Origin: Curtobacterium sp. PhB115
GTDB taxonomy: Bacteria; Actinomycetota; Actinomycetes; Actinomycetales; Microbacteriaceae
Direction of reading: 5' to 3'
Assembly: GCF_003752025.1 (NCBI RefSeq)
Contig: NZ_RJKR01000009.1
Span: forward strand, 186,001 to 250,000
DNA: 64,000 nucleotides
Shown: positions 8,353-17,510 of the stretch, piece after piece
Numbering within the stretch: the stretch's first letter is position 1
Layout: every line of letters begins with the position of its first letter
Notes under the pieces: generated by a model
What the model was told of the DNA's origin: nothing
Databases searched by the model: none
What the model saw: the letters and a program-made list of their open reading frames with translations, nothing else
Made by a program: the position numbers and the translations under genes

Positions 8353-9339
8353 TCAGCTCAGGGCCGCGCGCTGCTTGAGCGGCTCCCACCACGAACGGTT
8401 GTCGCGGTACCACTGCACGACGTCGGCCAGGCCCTGCTCGAACGGGACCTGCGGCTCGTAGCCGAGCTCGGCCCGGATCTTCGAGATGTCGACCGAGTAG
8501 CGCAGGTCGTGTCCCAGCCGGTCGGCGACGCGGTCGACGTACGACCAGTCCTTGCCGGTGGCGTCGAGGAGCAGCTGCGTGAGCTCCTTGTTGGTGAGCT
8601 CGGTGCCGCCGCCGATGTTGTAGATCTCGCCGGCGCGGCCACGGGTCAGCACCATCGCGATGCCGCGGGTGTGGTCGTCGACGTGCAGCCAGTCGCGGAT
8701 GTTGTTGCCCTCGCCGTACAGCGGGACGTGCACGTCGTCGATCAGGTTCGTGACGAAGAGCGGGATGACCTTCTCGGGGAAGTGGTACGGCCCGTAGTTG
8801 TTCGAGCAGCGCGTGATCGAGAGGTTCAGCCCGTGCGTGCGGTGGTAGCTGCGGGCGAGCAGGTCGCTGCCGGCCTTCGACGCCGAGTACGGCGAGTTCG
8901 GCTCGAGCGGTCGCTCCTCGTCCCACGAGCCCTCGCTGATGGAGCCGTAGACCTCGTCGGTGGAGACGTGCACGAAGCGCTCGGTGCCGTGGCGGAGCGC
9001 GGCGTCGAGCAGGCGCTGGGTGCCGACGACGTTCGTCTCGACGAAGATGCCGGAGTCGCGGACCGAACGGTCGACGTGGGACTCGGCGGCGAAGTGCACG
9101 ATCGCGTCGACGGTCGGGACGACCTCGTCGAGCTTCGCGGCGTCGCGGATGTCGCCGTGCACGAAGGTGTAGCGGGGGGAGTCGGCGACGGGGGCGAGGT
9201 TCGCCTCGTTGCCCGAGTACGTCAGCGCGTCGTAGACGACGACCTCTGCGCCCTCGAGGCCGGGGTACGCGTCCTCCAGGGTGCGGCGGACGAAGTTCGA
9301 GCCGATGAAGCCGGCCCCTCCGGTGACGAGGATCTTCAC
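8353..9339 (-). CDS. rmlB: dTDP-glucose 4,6-dehydratase
   Basis: Converts dTDP-glucose to dTDP-4-keto-6-deoxyglucose, the second step of the rhamnose pathway. It is an extended SDR of 328 residues with NAD motif G7GAGFIG13, the dehydratase signature T127-D128-E129 in VSTDEVYG, and catalytic Y151-SAS-K155. The start is the GTG at 9337-9339, overlapping the stop of the upstream DUF2142 gene by four bases (GTGA). Translation upstream of this GTG gives only the shadow of that gene. Lies in an operon GT2-DUF2142-DUF2142-rmlB-rmlD. Confidence 0.95.
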   Translation of the reverse strand: MKILVTGGAGFIGSNFVRRTLEDAYPGLEGAEVVVYDALTYSGNEANLAPVADSPRYTFVHGDIRDAAKLDEVVPTVDAIVHFAAESHVDRSVRDSGIFVETNVVGTQRLLDAALRHGTERFVHVSTDEVYGSISEGSWDEERPLEPNSPYSASKAGSDLLARSYHRTHGLNLSITRCSNNYGPYHFPEKVIPLFVTNLIDDVHVPLYGEGNNIRDWLHVDDHTRGIAMVLTRGRAGEIYNIGGGTELTNKELTQLLLDATGKDWSYVDRVADRLGHDLRYSVDISKIRAELGYEPQVPFEQGLADVVQWYRDNRSWWEPLKQRAALS

Positions 9340-11138
9340 GAGGTCTCTTTCCTGACGGTCGGTTCGTGGGTCGGCGGCGATTCTAGCGGGCCGTCGTCGG
9401 GGTGGGCGCCGGGGTGGGCGGCCGTGGCGGTGGCCGTGGTGGTGGTGGTCGCGGTCGGCGCCGGGGTCGGGGCCGGGTTCGTTGTCGTCGTTGTCGTCGT
9501 GGTCGTCTTTGTCGTCGTTGTCGTCGTGTCCGTCGCGCGCCACAGCAGCACGACGGTGGTGACCGCGGCGAGGACGAAGACTCCGAGGGCGAGCGCGATC
9601 GGGTAGGGCCCCGTCAACGCCCCGCCGGCCATCGCGGAGATCCCGCCGTAGGTGACGCGGAACTGGCTGCTCTCCCACGCGCCCCGGTAGGTCAGCCCGA
9701 CGCCGTACGTCGCGATCGCGAACGAGACGACGGCGGCGACCCTGGCCAGGCGACGCCGCAGCTCCGGGCGGACGATGAGCGCGTGCCAGGCGACGGCCTG
9801 CGCGAGCACGAGGGCCACGACCGCCACGAACAGGAACCGGCCCTGCAGCCCGTTGCCCTGGTGGGTGCCGAGGTAGTTCCGCCAGTTGTACGCGAGCGTC
9901 GCGGCGAGCACGAGCGCCGGCCAGACCAGCACGACGGTGCTGACACGGCGGGCCTGCGTGCGGCGGGCGTAAGACCAGCCGATGACCACGAGCGCGACGA
10001 TCGCGAGGGCGTCGATGACCGTCGGCGGCAGCGGCCACTGGTCCGCGCCGAAGTCGCCGAAGAACGAGGCGGTGAGCCCGTCCCACTGTCGACCGGCGAA
10101 GGCTCCCGGGTTCGCTCCGCCCGCCGGGTAGGGCTGCACGGTGGTGACGGCACGCAGAGCATCGGGCACGAGGGTCCCGCTCACCAGGAGGGTGCGGACC
10201 CACCACCAGCCGGAGACCGCGGCGGCGGCGACGACCACGACGCCGGCGTGCAGGAGCCGCTGCCCCCGCGGTCGAGCGGTGCCGACGGTGCCACCGGTGC
10301 CGTCGGTGCTGTCGGTGCTGTCGGTTCCGTCGGTTCCGTCGGTGGCGTCGGTGCCGACGGTCCGGTGTCTTCCGCGTCCGGGCAGCAGCAGGACCAGCAC
10401 GGCGAACGGCACCGCGAGCAGCCCGACCGCGTTCAGGGCGGCGAGCCCGGTCACCGCGACGGCCAGGAACACCGTGGTCCACCAGGACCGGTCGCCGGTG
10501 AGCACCCGGGTGGACGCCCACACGAGCACCGCGCCGAGCAGGATCACCGGGGCCCACACGGTCACGCCGGAGGCGACCTGGGCGAGCTGCGGCACGGCGA
10601 AGAGCAGGAGCGGGGCGACGAGCGCGGTCTTCGGGGACCGCGTGACGCGGCGGACGGTCGCCCAGACGAGCACCGGCAGTGCGGTGACGAGCAGGACGTC
10701 GAACACGCGGAGGACGAGGATCGAGGTCGCCCAGTCGTGCGCGCCGAACCGGATCAGGCGGAGGATCCCGGCGGCCACGAGCCAGTAGGTCGGCGGGTTC
10801 TGCGACATCGGGTCGATCGCGGGGGAGTCGCCCGGGACCGCGGCGAGCAGGGCGTCCACGGTGGTGCGGTCGACGGCGGGCACCGGGTGCTCGACGATCT
10901 GCCGGATCGCGGCGAGGTAGTGCATGTCGCCGGCGTGGGGCCAGCCGAGGCCGAGCGCGAGGCGGAAGGCAGCGTCGACGTGGGCCGGTTCGTCCGGCGC
11001 GCCGAAGGCCGGGGTGACGAGGGCGAAGGTGAGCAGGAGGAAGAGCCAGGCGACGGTGGTCGTACCGAGCAGCAGCCGTTCGGCCCGGCCGACGCGGGGG
11101 CGGGCGGCGGGTGCCCGGCCCGCGAGTGGCCGGGTCAC
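9336..11138 (-). CDS. DUF2142 family polytopic membrane protein with Thr-rich tail
   Basis: This 600-residue membrane protein has about a dozen hydrophobic helices and shares the signatures PRVGRAER, FGAPDEPAHVDA and DPMSQNPPTYW with its upstream neighbour. DUF2142 proteins occur in polysaccharide loci and resemble GT-C transferases; no activity is established. Two low-complexity insertions stand out. A cytoplasmic loop is built of TDG/TDS tripeptides from a 9-nt repeat at 10281-10366. The C-terminal tail after the last helix is almost pure Thr with Pro/Ala, encoded at 9421-9534. It starts at GTG 11138 in a GTGA overlap with the preceding gene. Confidence 0.8.
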   Translation of the reverse strand: MTRPLAGRAPAARPRVGRAERLLLGTTTVAWLFLLLTFALVTPAFGAPDEPAHVDAAFRLALGLGWPHAGDMHYLAAIRQIVEHPVPAVDRTTVDALLAAVPGDSPAIDPMSQNPPTYWLVAAGILRLIRFGAHDWATSILVLRVFDVLLVTALPVLVWATVRRVTRSPKTALVAPLLLFAVPQLAQVASGVTVWAPVILLGAVLVWASTRVLTGDRSWWTTVFLAVAVTGLAALNAVGLLAVPFAVLVLLLPGRGRHRTVGTDATDGTDGTDSTDSTDGTGGTVGTARPRGQRLLHAGVVVVAAAAVSGWWWVRTLLVSGTLVPDALRAVTTVQPYPAGGANPGAFAGRQWDGLTASFFGDFGADQWPLPPTVIDALAIVALVVIGWSYARRTQARRVSTVVLVWPALVLAATLAYNWRNYLGTHQGNGLQGRFLFVAVVALVLAQAVAWHALIVRPELRRRLARVAAVVSFAIATYGVGLTYRGAWESSQFRVTYGGISAMAGGALTGPYPIALALGVFVLAAVTTVVLLWRATDTTTTTTKTTTTTTTTTNPAPTPAPTATTTTTATATAAHPGAHPDDGPLESPPTHEPTVRKETS

Positions 11139-12700
11139 GCGGCGACCTCCGTCCGGCGCATGAAGCGCACCAGCAGCACCGCGGTGCCGATCAGCGCGAC
11201 CGCGGCGATCGCTGCGAGGGTGAAGTTCGCGCCGGCCGACAGCAGTCCGACCCGGTCGAACCGCGTCACCATGGCGTCGTCGATCCAGAACGCCGCGTCC
11301 TGCCCGAAGGCCCGGAGCGCGTACACGACGCCGTAGAGCCCCATCGCCATCGCCGCGATCGAGATGCCGATCGCCAACCGGGTCGCCCCGGCCGCCGTCA
11401 CGGTGACCCGGCGCCAGGCCAGTGCGCTCAGCGCGATGAGGGCGACGAGCGTCGGGTAGTAGTAGCGGCCCTGGGTGCCGGCGACGATGGTGTTCCGCAC
11501 GTACCCGCCCCAGCCGCTCTGCATGTGCAACGCGATGAGGATGACGGGGAACGACGCCAACACGATGGCCGGTCGGAGCGACGGCCCGCGACGGAACGCC
11601 CAGATGACGATCCCGGCGAGGCAGACCACCGTCAGTCCGTCGATGAGGACCTGCGCGATCTGGAACTGCGTCAGCCCGCCGACGCTGCCCCAGAACGTGC
11701 GGGTGACGCCGTTCCAGTAGTCACGGAGGAAGACCTCCGGGTTCGCCGAGGTCCCCTCGGGGAACGGCTTCGGCGGTCGGGCGTACGCGGCCAGGCCGTC
11801 GGGCTGGATCTCGTGGTACACGAGGATGTTCCGGAGCCACCACCAGCCGCCCACGACGGCGGCGAGGCCGAGCGTCCACAGGGTCCTGAGCACGTTCCGC
11901 CACAGGGTGGCACGGGCGAACCCGGCCGTCATCACCGCGATGCCCACGAACGGGATCGCGGGCAGGGCCGTGCCCTTGACCAGGAGCATCACGCCGAGCA
12001 CGAGGCCGATCCAGAGCGTCGTGCGGACGCGCAGGTCGCCGGTGAGCAGCCGGACGACCAGGTACACCAGCGTCGCGGCGAGGGGCAGCATGAGCGCGTC
12101 GTTCGTGACCGACGCCCCGATCGATGCGACCTCGGGCACGCCGACGATGACGGCCCCACCGATCAGGGCAGCACGTGGCGACCCCGTCAGCCGTCGCACC
12201 GTGGCCCACGCCAGGAACGGCAGCGGCAGCACCAGGAGGGCGTCGAAGAGCCGCAGGACCAGCACGGCGTGGTCCCAGCGGAGGTCCTCGAAGTGCACCA
12301 GGTGGAGCACACCCGCGGCCAGTGCGTAGTAGGTCGGCGGGTGCTGCGACATCTGGTCGATGCTCGTCGGGGCGAGCCCGGGGTGCTTCCGGAGCAGTTC
12401 GCCCCAGGTCAGGTGGTCCGCGGCGGGCTCACTGAGGTTGGCGGCCAGCGACGCGTTGGTGGCGTTCAGGTAGTGCAACTGGCCGGGTGCGGCCCACGCG
12501 TCACCGATCGCCAGGTGCACGACGGCGTCGACGTGCGTCGGCTCGTCCGGGGCCTTGTACGTGGTCGTGACCACGGCCCAGACCGCGAGCACCGCCGCGA
12601 ACGCGATCGTCAGGGCGATGACGACGATGCGCTCGGCCCGGCCGACGCGCGGCCGGACCACTCCTGTGCGCGAGACGGCCGGTGCCGTCTCAGTCGCCAT
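11135..12700 (-). CDS. DUF2142 family polytopic membrane protein
   Basis: This 521-residue paralogue of the following gene has the same N-terminal PRVGRAER motif, YKAPDEPTHVDA, and the loop QMSQHPPTYYALAAG. About 11-12 hydrophobic segments are visible, with the large extracytoplasmic region after helix 1 expected for GT-C-like proteins. It lacks the Thr-rich tail. It overlaps the upstream GT2 gene by 11 bp and the downstream DUF2142 gene by 4 bp, so the three are probably translationally coupled. It may transfer sugars from polyprenyl-phosphate donors made by that GT2; this is inference from neighbourhood. Confidence 0.8.
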   Translation of the reverse strand: MATETAPAVSRTGVVRPRVGRAERIVVIALTIAFAAVLAVWAVVTTTYKAPDEPTHVDAVVHLAIGDAWAAPGQLHYLNATNASLAANLSEPAADHLTWGELLRKHPGLAPTSIDQMSQHPPTYYALAAGVLHLVHFEDLRWDHAVLVLRLFDALLVLPLPFLAWATVRRLTGSPRAALIGGAVIVGVPEVASIGASVTNDALMLPLAATLVYLVVRLLTGDLRVRTTLWIGLVLGVMLLVKGTALPAIPFVGIAVMTAGFARATLWRNVLRTLWTLGLAAVVGGWWWLRNILVYHEIQPDGLAAYARPPKPFPEGTSANPEVFLRDYWNGVTRTFWGSVGGLTQFQIAQVLIDGLTVVCLAGIVIWAFRRGPSLRPAIVLASFPVILIALHMQSGWGGYVRNTIVAGTQGRYYYPTLVALIALSALAWRRVTVTAAGATRLAIGISIAAMAMGLYGVVYALRAFGQDAAFWIDDAMVTRFDRVGLLSAGANFTLAAIAAVALIGTAVLLVRFMRRTEVAA

Positions 12701-13631
12701 ACCGCTGCAGTTTCTGCAGGTCGAGCTGCTCCTCGGCCAGCGTGCGGTTGAGGCGGGTGAGGTCGGCGACGACGCCGATCACGATGGAGAGGAGCGCCGT
12801 GATCAGGAGGACCACGCCGAGGATGATCGACTGCAGGTGGTTGCCGCCGGTGTCCATGGCCAGCAGGACCAGGTAGCGGACCAGGGGCCAGAGCCCGAGC
12901 GCACCGAGGACCACGCTGACCCAGGCGAACAGTGCCATCGGTCGGTACATGAGGTAGACGCGGGCGATCGCCGAGCCGGACTCGAACATGTGCTGGAAGA
13001 TGTTGTTGAAGAGCCGGGACTCGCGGGTCTTCGGGTTCGTGGTGATCGGCACCGACGCGATCGCCAGGCGCTTGTAGCCGGCCTGCACGATGGTCTCCAT
13101 GCAGTAGCTGAAGCGCGTCACGATGTTCAGCCGGATCAGCGAGTACTTCGAGTACGCGCGGAACCCGCTCGCGGCGTCGGGCAGGTCGAGGCCGGCGGCG
13201 CGGCTGGCGACCCAGGAACCGAAGCGCTGCATGAGCTTCTTGAAGCCGGAGAAGTGCTCGATCGTGCGCGTCTGCCGGTCGCCGATGACGATCTCGGCTT
13301 CCTTCCGGAGGATCGGCTGGACGAGCTCGGCGATCTGTGCCTGCGGGTACTGGTTGTCACCGTCGGTGTTGACGACGATGTCGGCACCGTGCAGCAGGGC
13401 GTAGTCGACGCCGTCGCGGAACGACCGGGCGAGCCCCATGTTCGTGGTGTGGTGCACGAAGTGCTTGACGCCGTGCTCCTTGGCGACCTCGACCGTGCGG
13501 TCGGTGCTGCCGTCGTTGATCACCAGGATCTCGATCTCGTCGATGCCGTCGATCTCTCGCGGGATCGAGTCGATGACGCTGGCGAGGGTGTTCTCCTCGT
13601 TGAGGCAGGGGATCTGGACGAATAGCTTCAC
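12690..13631 (-). CDS. GT2 glycosyltransferase with C-terminal membrane helices (polyprenyl-phosphate glycosyltransferase type)
   Basis: The N-terminal ~220 residues are a GT-A domain: KLFVQIPCLNEENTL, VINDGSTDRT and the metal-binding region NTDGDNQYPQ. Two or more hydrophobic helices follow (about 230-300), as in dolichol-phosphate-mannose-synthase-like enzymes that load a sugar onto polyprenyl phosphate in the membrane. It heads the operon with two DUF2142 proteins and rmlB-rmlD. I chose GTG 13631, not the ATG at 13679. That ATG is only 3 nt from a -10-like TAGGCT on this strand, so it would precede the transcript, and the canonical family start (KLFVQIPCLNEE) directly follows the GTG. Confidence 0.85.
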   Translation of the reverse strand: MKLFVQIPCLNEENTLASVIDSIPREIDGIDEIEILVINDGSTDRTVEVAKEHGVKHFVHHTTNMGLARSFRDGVDYALLHGADIVVNTDGDNQYPQAQIAELVQPILRKEAEIVIGDRQTRTIEHFSGFKKLMQRFGSWVASRAAGLDLPDAASGFRAYSKYSLIRLNIVTRFSYCMETIVQAGYKRLAIASVPITTNPKTRESRLFNNIFQHMFESGSAIARVYLMYRPMALFAWVSVVLGALGLWPLVRYLVLLAMDTGGNHLQSIILGVVLLITALLSIVIGVVADLTRLNRTLAEEQLDLQKLQRYGD

Positions 13632-13682
13632 GGGCTCGCTTTGTCTCTGGTTTCGGGGGTCGGCGATGCGCAGAACCATGAC

Positions 13683-13712
13683 AGCCTATGCGAACTCGCG
13701 CCTTGCTAGGCT
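13683..13712. promoter_or_regulatory. Back-to-back -10 hexamers for the GT2 operon and rmlC
   Basis: TAGGCT reads rightward at 13707-13712, 6 nt before the rmlC GTG, and the same hexamer reads leftward at 13688-13683 toward the GT2-DUF2142-rmlBD operon. The two are separated by 18 bp, so the divergent halves of the rhamnose pathway probably start transcription from overlapping sites and could be co-regulated. No clear -35 boxes are visible. Confidence 0.55.
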
Positions 13713-13718
13713 TCCCCG

Positions 13719-14327
13719 GTGCAGATCCGCGAACTGAAGATCCCCGGCGCGTGGGAGTTCACGCCCGTCCAGCACGGCGACGCACGAGGAGCATTCCTCG
13801 AGGCGTACCGCGCCGACGTCCTCGAAGAGACGGTCGGGCACCCGCTGGACCTCCGCCAGGTGAACATGTCGATCTCGTCGGCCGGCGTCGCGCGGGGCAT
13901 CCACTACGCCCTCGTCGCCCCGAGCCAGGCGAAGTACGTCACCGCCGTCCGCGGGGCGTTCATCGACTACATCGTCGACATCCGCGTCGGGTCGCCGACG
14001 TTCGGGCAGTGGGACTCGGTCCGGATCGACGACGTCGACCGCAAGGCCGTCTACCTGTCCGAGGGCCTCGGCCACGCGATCGTCGCGCTCGAGGACCAGT
14101 CGACCGTGAACTACCTCGTCAGCGCCCACTACGACCCCGAGCGTGAGAAGGGGATCACCATCCTCGACCCGACCGTGGGGCTCGAGCTGCCGGACGGCAT
14201 CGGAGAGCCGGTGCTCTCCGAGAAGGACACGACCGCGCCGACGCTCGAGGAAGCCGCCGCCGCAGGGCTGCTGCCGACGTACGAGGAGTGCGTCGCGTAC
14301 ACCGAGTCCCTCCGCACGAAGAAGTAA
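13719..14327 (+). CDS. rmlC: dTDP-4-dehydrorhamnose 3,5-epimerase
   Basis: Epimerises C3 and C5 of dTDP-4-keto-6-deoxyglucose, the third step to dTDP-rhamnose. This 202-residue cupin-fold protein carries the catalytic His in RG-I-H62 and Tyr132 at the positions known for the family. Substrate-contact segments [14 protein letters not shown] and [11 protein letters not shown] are also present. The GTG start at 13719 has no Shine-Dalgarno but follows a TAGGCT by 6 nt, suggesting a leaderless transcript. rmlA follows after 10 bp. Confidence 0.95.
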   Translation: MQIRELKIPGAWEFTPVQHGDARGAFLEAYRADVLEETVGHPLDLRQVNMSISSAGVARGIHYALVAPSQAKYVTAVRGAFIDYIVDIRVGSPTFGQWDSVRIDDVDRKAVYLSEGLGHAIVALEDQSTVNYLVSAHYDPEREKGITILDPTVGLELPDGIGEPVLSEKDTTAPTLEEAAAAGLLPTYEECVAYTESLRTKK

Positions 14328-14337
14328 GGACGGTCCG

Positions 14338-15201
14338 ATGAAGGGCATCATCCTCGCCGGTGGATCCGGCACGCGCCTCTGGCCGATCACCAAGGGCATC
14401 AGCAAGCAGCTCATGCCGATCTACGACAAGCCGATGGTCTACTACCCGCTGTCGACGCTCATGATGGCCGGCATCCGCGAGGTCCTCGTGATCACGACGC
14501 CGGAGTACAACGAGCAGTTCAAGGCCCTGCTCGGCGACGGCTCGGCCTTCGGCATGGAGATCCAGTACGCCGTGCAGCCCTCCCCGGACGGCCTCGCGCA
14601 GGCCTTCGTCATCGGCGAGGACTTCATCGGCGACGACAGCGTCGCGCTCGTCCTCGGCGACAACATCTTCCACGGCACCGGCCTCGGCACGAACCTGCGG
14701 AAGAACACCGACGTGCAGGGCGCCACGATCTTCGCCTACCACGTGGCCGACCCGAAGGCCTACGGCGTCGTGGAGTTCGACGACGACTTCACCGCGGTCT
14801 CCATCGAGGAGAAGCCGGCAGAGCCGAAGTCGAACTACGCCGTCCCCGGCCTGTACTTCTACGACAACAAGGTCATCGAGATCGCGAAGACGATCGAGCC
14901 GAGCGCCCGTGGCGAGCTCGAGATCTCGACGGTCAACGAGCGCTACCTCGAGGCTGGCGAACTCGGCGTCCAGGTCCTCGACCGTGGCACCGCGTGGCTC
15001 GACACCGGCACGTTCGAGTCGATGATGCAGGCCTCCGAGTACGTGAAGGTCATCGAGGACCGCCAGGGCTTCAAGATCGGCTGCATCGAGGAGATCGCCT
15101 GGCGGAACGGCTGGATCGACGACGCGCAGCTCGCCGAGCTCGCCGCACCGCTCGTCAAGGGCGGGTACGGCGTCTACCTCCAGCGACTCCTCGGCGTCTA
15201 G
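14338..15201 (+). CDS. rmlA: Glucose-1-phosphate thymidylyltransferase
   Basis: Makes dTDP-glucose from dTTP and glucose-1-phosphate, the first and feedback-controlled step of rhamnose synthesis. The 287-residue cytosolic enzyme has the nucleotidyltransferase signature G8GSGTR13LWP. K26-type residues follow in [12 protein letters not shown], the metal-binding LGDNIFHG comes next, and the product-binding region [19 protein letters not shown] is recognisable. The ATG at 14338 is preceded by AAGGAC. Earlier in-frame codons belong to the shadow of rmlC. Confidence 0.96.
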   Translation: MKGIILAGGSGTRLWPITKGISKQLMPIYDKPMVYYPLSTLMMAGIREVLVITTPEYNEQFKALLGDGSAFGMEIQYAVQPSPDGLAQAFVIGEDFIGDDSVALVLGDNIFHGTGLGTNLRKNTDVQGATIFAYHVADPKAYGVVEFDDDFTAVSIEEKPAEPKSNYAVPGLYFYDNKVIEIAKTIEPSARGELEISTVNERYLEAGELGVQVLDRGTAWLDTGTFESMMQASEYVKVIEDRQGFKIGCIEEIAWRNGWIDDAQLAELAAPLVKGGYGVYLQRLLGV

Positions 15202-15208
15202 ACGCACC

Positions 15209-17107
15209 GTGGCGTCCGGTCCTGGCTGGTTCGGCCGTCGCCGTCGTCGCGATGCGACGGCCTCCGGCCACCCCGGCCTGGAGGCCCGACACGCGTCCGA
15301 CACGGACGGCTCGGCCGAGCGGGTGGCCGGGTTGCCGGACCCCCTGCCGCTCCTCGACCGAGCGGTGACGGTGCTGCTCGTCAGCCGTTCGGACCGGTAC
15401 GCGGCACTCCCGGCGATGGTCGTCGCGGCTCGGGTCGCGTTCGGTCCCGAGGTCGACGTCCGCGCGGTCGGCTACGTCGCCGACGCCTCACCCCGCGACC
15501 GCCAGCAGCGCGGCGTGCCGTGGGTGCGGGAGGACCCGGTCGACGGCATCGGTTCCGCGATCAACGCCGGGGTCGCCGCCGGGGTGGGGCGGGTACTGGT
15601 GGTGGTCGACTCGACCGTCGGGGTCACCGATCAGGACCTCCAGGTCCTCGTGCCCGCCGGCCGGGAGCGCGTGGCGCAGGCCCGGGTCTGGACGTCTGAC
15701 GGAGGGGTCCGGCACGGGGTCCGCCTGCTCCGGCCGGGAGCCCTGCCGTGGACCGACGACGGCGCGCAGCAGCAGCGACCGCAGCTCGCGACCCGGGCGG
15801 ACGTCGCCGACGCCGTCTCGGAGACCCGCCTCGCCGAGGGGATCGGCGTCGTGCCGGTCTTCGCGGCGGACCAACCCGTGTTGTCGATGCCGGGCGCGGC
15901 GCTGGTACCGGCACCGTGCCTCCCGGACGAACGCATGACGCTGACGGCCTGGACCCGGGCGGTCGCCGACCGGACCGGGAACGACCCGGTCGTGACCTGG
16001 GCGGTCGAGCGTTCCGCCGAGGCGGGCCGCACGGTCGACGCGGCGACCGTCGACGCGTTCACCGCCTGGCGTGACCGAGCGTCGGACGCGTCCGGCTCGG
16101 CGGTGGCCGCTGGTCCGCCGCTGCCGCCGTGGGGTGCGCGACCCGTGACGCCGGTCCCTGCCGTGGCGCGCGACGAAGACCGTGGCCTGACCTGGTCGTT
16201 GAAGATCGCGGCTCCCGCCGGGGCCGAGGGCGACGGCTGGGGGGACGTGCACTTCGCGGCGGAACTGGCCGGGGCCCTGGAGCGCCTCGGGCAGCACGTC
16301 AGCATCGACCGCCGTGACGCCCACGTGCGGGACGACGACGACGCCGCCGACGACGTGACGCTCGTGATCCGCGGACTCGACCGGGTACCGCCGAACCCGG
16401 CGTCGGTGAACCTGCTCTGGGTGATCAGCCACCCCGACGACGTGACCGACACCGAGCTGCGGTCGTTCGACGTGGCGTTCGCCGCCGGTCCGGTGTGGGC
16501 CGACGCGGCCGCTGCCCGGTCCGGGGTGCCGGTGCGCACCCTGCTGCAGGCGACGGACCCGGCGGTGTTCCGTCCCGCGTCGCTCGACCCGGGCGCTCCG
16601 GATGCCGGGCACGTGGTGTTCGTCGGGTCGACGCGCGGCGCAGCTCGCCCGGTCGTGACCGACGCGGTGGCACTCGGGGCGGACCTGCGGGTACACGGAC
16701 CGGGGTGGCGGGGAGTCGTCCCCGACGCAGCGCTCGGCGCACCGTCGCTCAGCCGGGCCGAGGTCGCGCGGTCCTACGCCTCTGCCCGCGTGGTCCTCAA
16801 CGACCACTGGGCGGACATGGCGGCCGGCGGGTTCGTGTCCAACCGGGTGTTCGACGTGCTGGCGTCCGGGGGAGTCGTCGTGACGGACGAGGTCGCGGGG
16901 CTGGCCGAGGTGCTCGACATCCCGACCCTGGCGGTCGCTCGGTCACGTGACGAGCTCGCCGCGCTCCTCGACCCGTCGTACGCCTGGCCGACTGCTGCCG
17001 AGCGGGCCGCGGTCGCCGAGCACGTCGCCGCCGAGCACTCCTTCGACGCCCGTGCCCGGGTGCTGCTCGAGGCAGCCCGCGCCGAGCGCGCCCGCCTGCG
17101 GCCGTAG
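15209..17107 (+). CDS. Two-part glycosyltransferase (degenerate GT2-like N-terminus, CgeB/GT4-like C-terminus)
   Basis: Residues ~53-290 resemble a GT-A domain (VTVLLVSRSDRY...VLVVVDSTVGVTDQDLQVL) but lack a clear DxD. Residues ~345-630 look like a GT-B C-terminal half of the CgeB/GT1_2 type: VVFVGSTRGAARP, SYASARVVLNDHWADMAAGG, NRVFDVLASGGVVVTDE. It follows rmlA by 7 bp and may use dTDP-rhamnose. The start is doubtful. GTG 15209 has no ribosome site, and residues 1-40 are encoded by a strong hairpin region (15241-15286). In-frame GTGs at 15323 or 15365 are alternatives that would leave the hairpin as an rmlA terminator. Confidence 0.7.
   Translation: MASGPGWFGRRRRRDATASGHPGLEARHASDTDGSAERVAGLPDPLPLLDRAVTVLLVSRSDRYAALPAMVVAARVAFGPEVDVRAVGYVADASPRDRQQRGVPWVREDPVDGIGSAINAGVAAGVGRVLVVVDSTVGVTDQDLQVLVPAGRERVAQARVWTSDGGVRHGVRLLRPGALPWTDDGAQQQRPQLATRADVADAVSETRLAEGIGVVPVFAADQPVLSMPGAALVPAPCLPDERMTLTAWTRAVADRTGNDPVVTWAVERSAEAGRTVDAATVDAFTAWRDRASDASGSAVAAGPPLPPWGARPVTPVPAVARDEDRGLTWSLKIAAPAGAEGDGWGDVHFAAELAGALERLGQHVSIDRRDAHVRDDDDAADDVTLVIRGLDRVPPNPASVNLLWVISHPDDVTDTELRSFDVAFAAGPVWADAAAARSGVPVRTLLQATDPAVFRPASLDPGAPDAGHVVFVGSTRGAARPVVTDAVALGADLRVHGPGWRGVVPDAALGAPSLSRAEVARSYASARVVLNDHWADMAAGGFVSNRVFDVLASGGVVVTDEVAGLAEVLDIPTLAVARSRDELAALLDPSYAWPTAAERAAVAEHVAAEHSFDARARVLLEAARAERARLRP
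15241..15286 (+). other. Double hairpin between or overlapping rmlA end and next gene start
   Basis: Two adjacent inverted repeats are present. The first is CCGTCG...CGACGG (15241-15260). The second is GGCCTCCGGCC paired with GGCCTGGAGGCC (15259-15286, one bulge). The second carries the GCCTCC/GGAGGC signature of family A in reversed order. If the downstream gene starts later than annotated, this is an rmlA terminator; otherwise it is an unusual structure inside a coding start. Confidence 0.5.
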
Positions 17108-17182
17108 GGGGAGCGCGGCGCCGGTGCGGCGCCTGCGCTGCGCGCTTCTGCTGCGCACTTGCGCGCACGTGCGTGGGGAGTG

Positions 17183-17478
17183 GTGCGGAACCGGTCGATC
17201 CCGGACCGCGCCCCGTCACGGTCGTTGCGCCCCGGTGAGTCGGGGCGCGGAGACCGTACCGGGGCGCGCGAGCGGGGACTCGGCCGCTCCGCGGCGTCCG
17301 CGCGGCGCGCGTCGCCTGCGCGTCGCCTGCGCGTCCGCGCGCACGGGGAGCTGTGCGGAACCGGTCGATCCCGGACTGCGCCCCGTCACGGTCGTTGCGC
17401 CCCGGTGAGTCGGGGCGCGGAGACCGTGCCGGGGCGCGCGAGCGGGGACCCGGCCGCTCCGCGGCGTCCGCGCGGCGC
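17183..17478. repeat. Tandem 126-bp repeat (170-bp period) with nested hairpins
   Basis: The segment 17183-17308 recurs at 17353-17478 with three differences in 126 bases. Each unit can form a nested structure. The outer stem CGCGCCCCG (17207-17215) pairs with CGGGGCGCG (17260-17268), continued by ACGGTC/GACCGT. It encloses an inner hairpin GCGCCCCG-GTGAGT-CGGGGCGC (17227-17248). The differences keep or extend pairing: C to T at 17377 gives a G-U pair and A to G at 17428 adds a C-G pair. It fills the 400-bp gap between two converging genes. No ORF is credible here. Confidence 0.85.
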
Positions 17479-17510
17479 ACGTTCGCGCCGCCGGCGCCCC
17501 CGGGCGCGGG

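Noticed and set aside
13632-13679. ATG at 13679 as start of the GT2 gene
   Set aside because: It lies 3 nt after a TAGGCT -10 hexamer and so would not be inside the transcript; the extra residues are not family-like.
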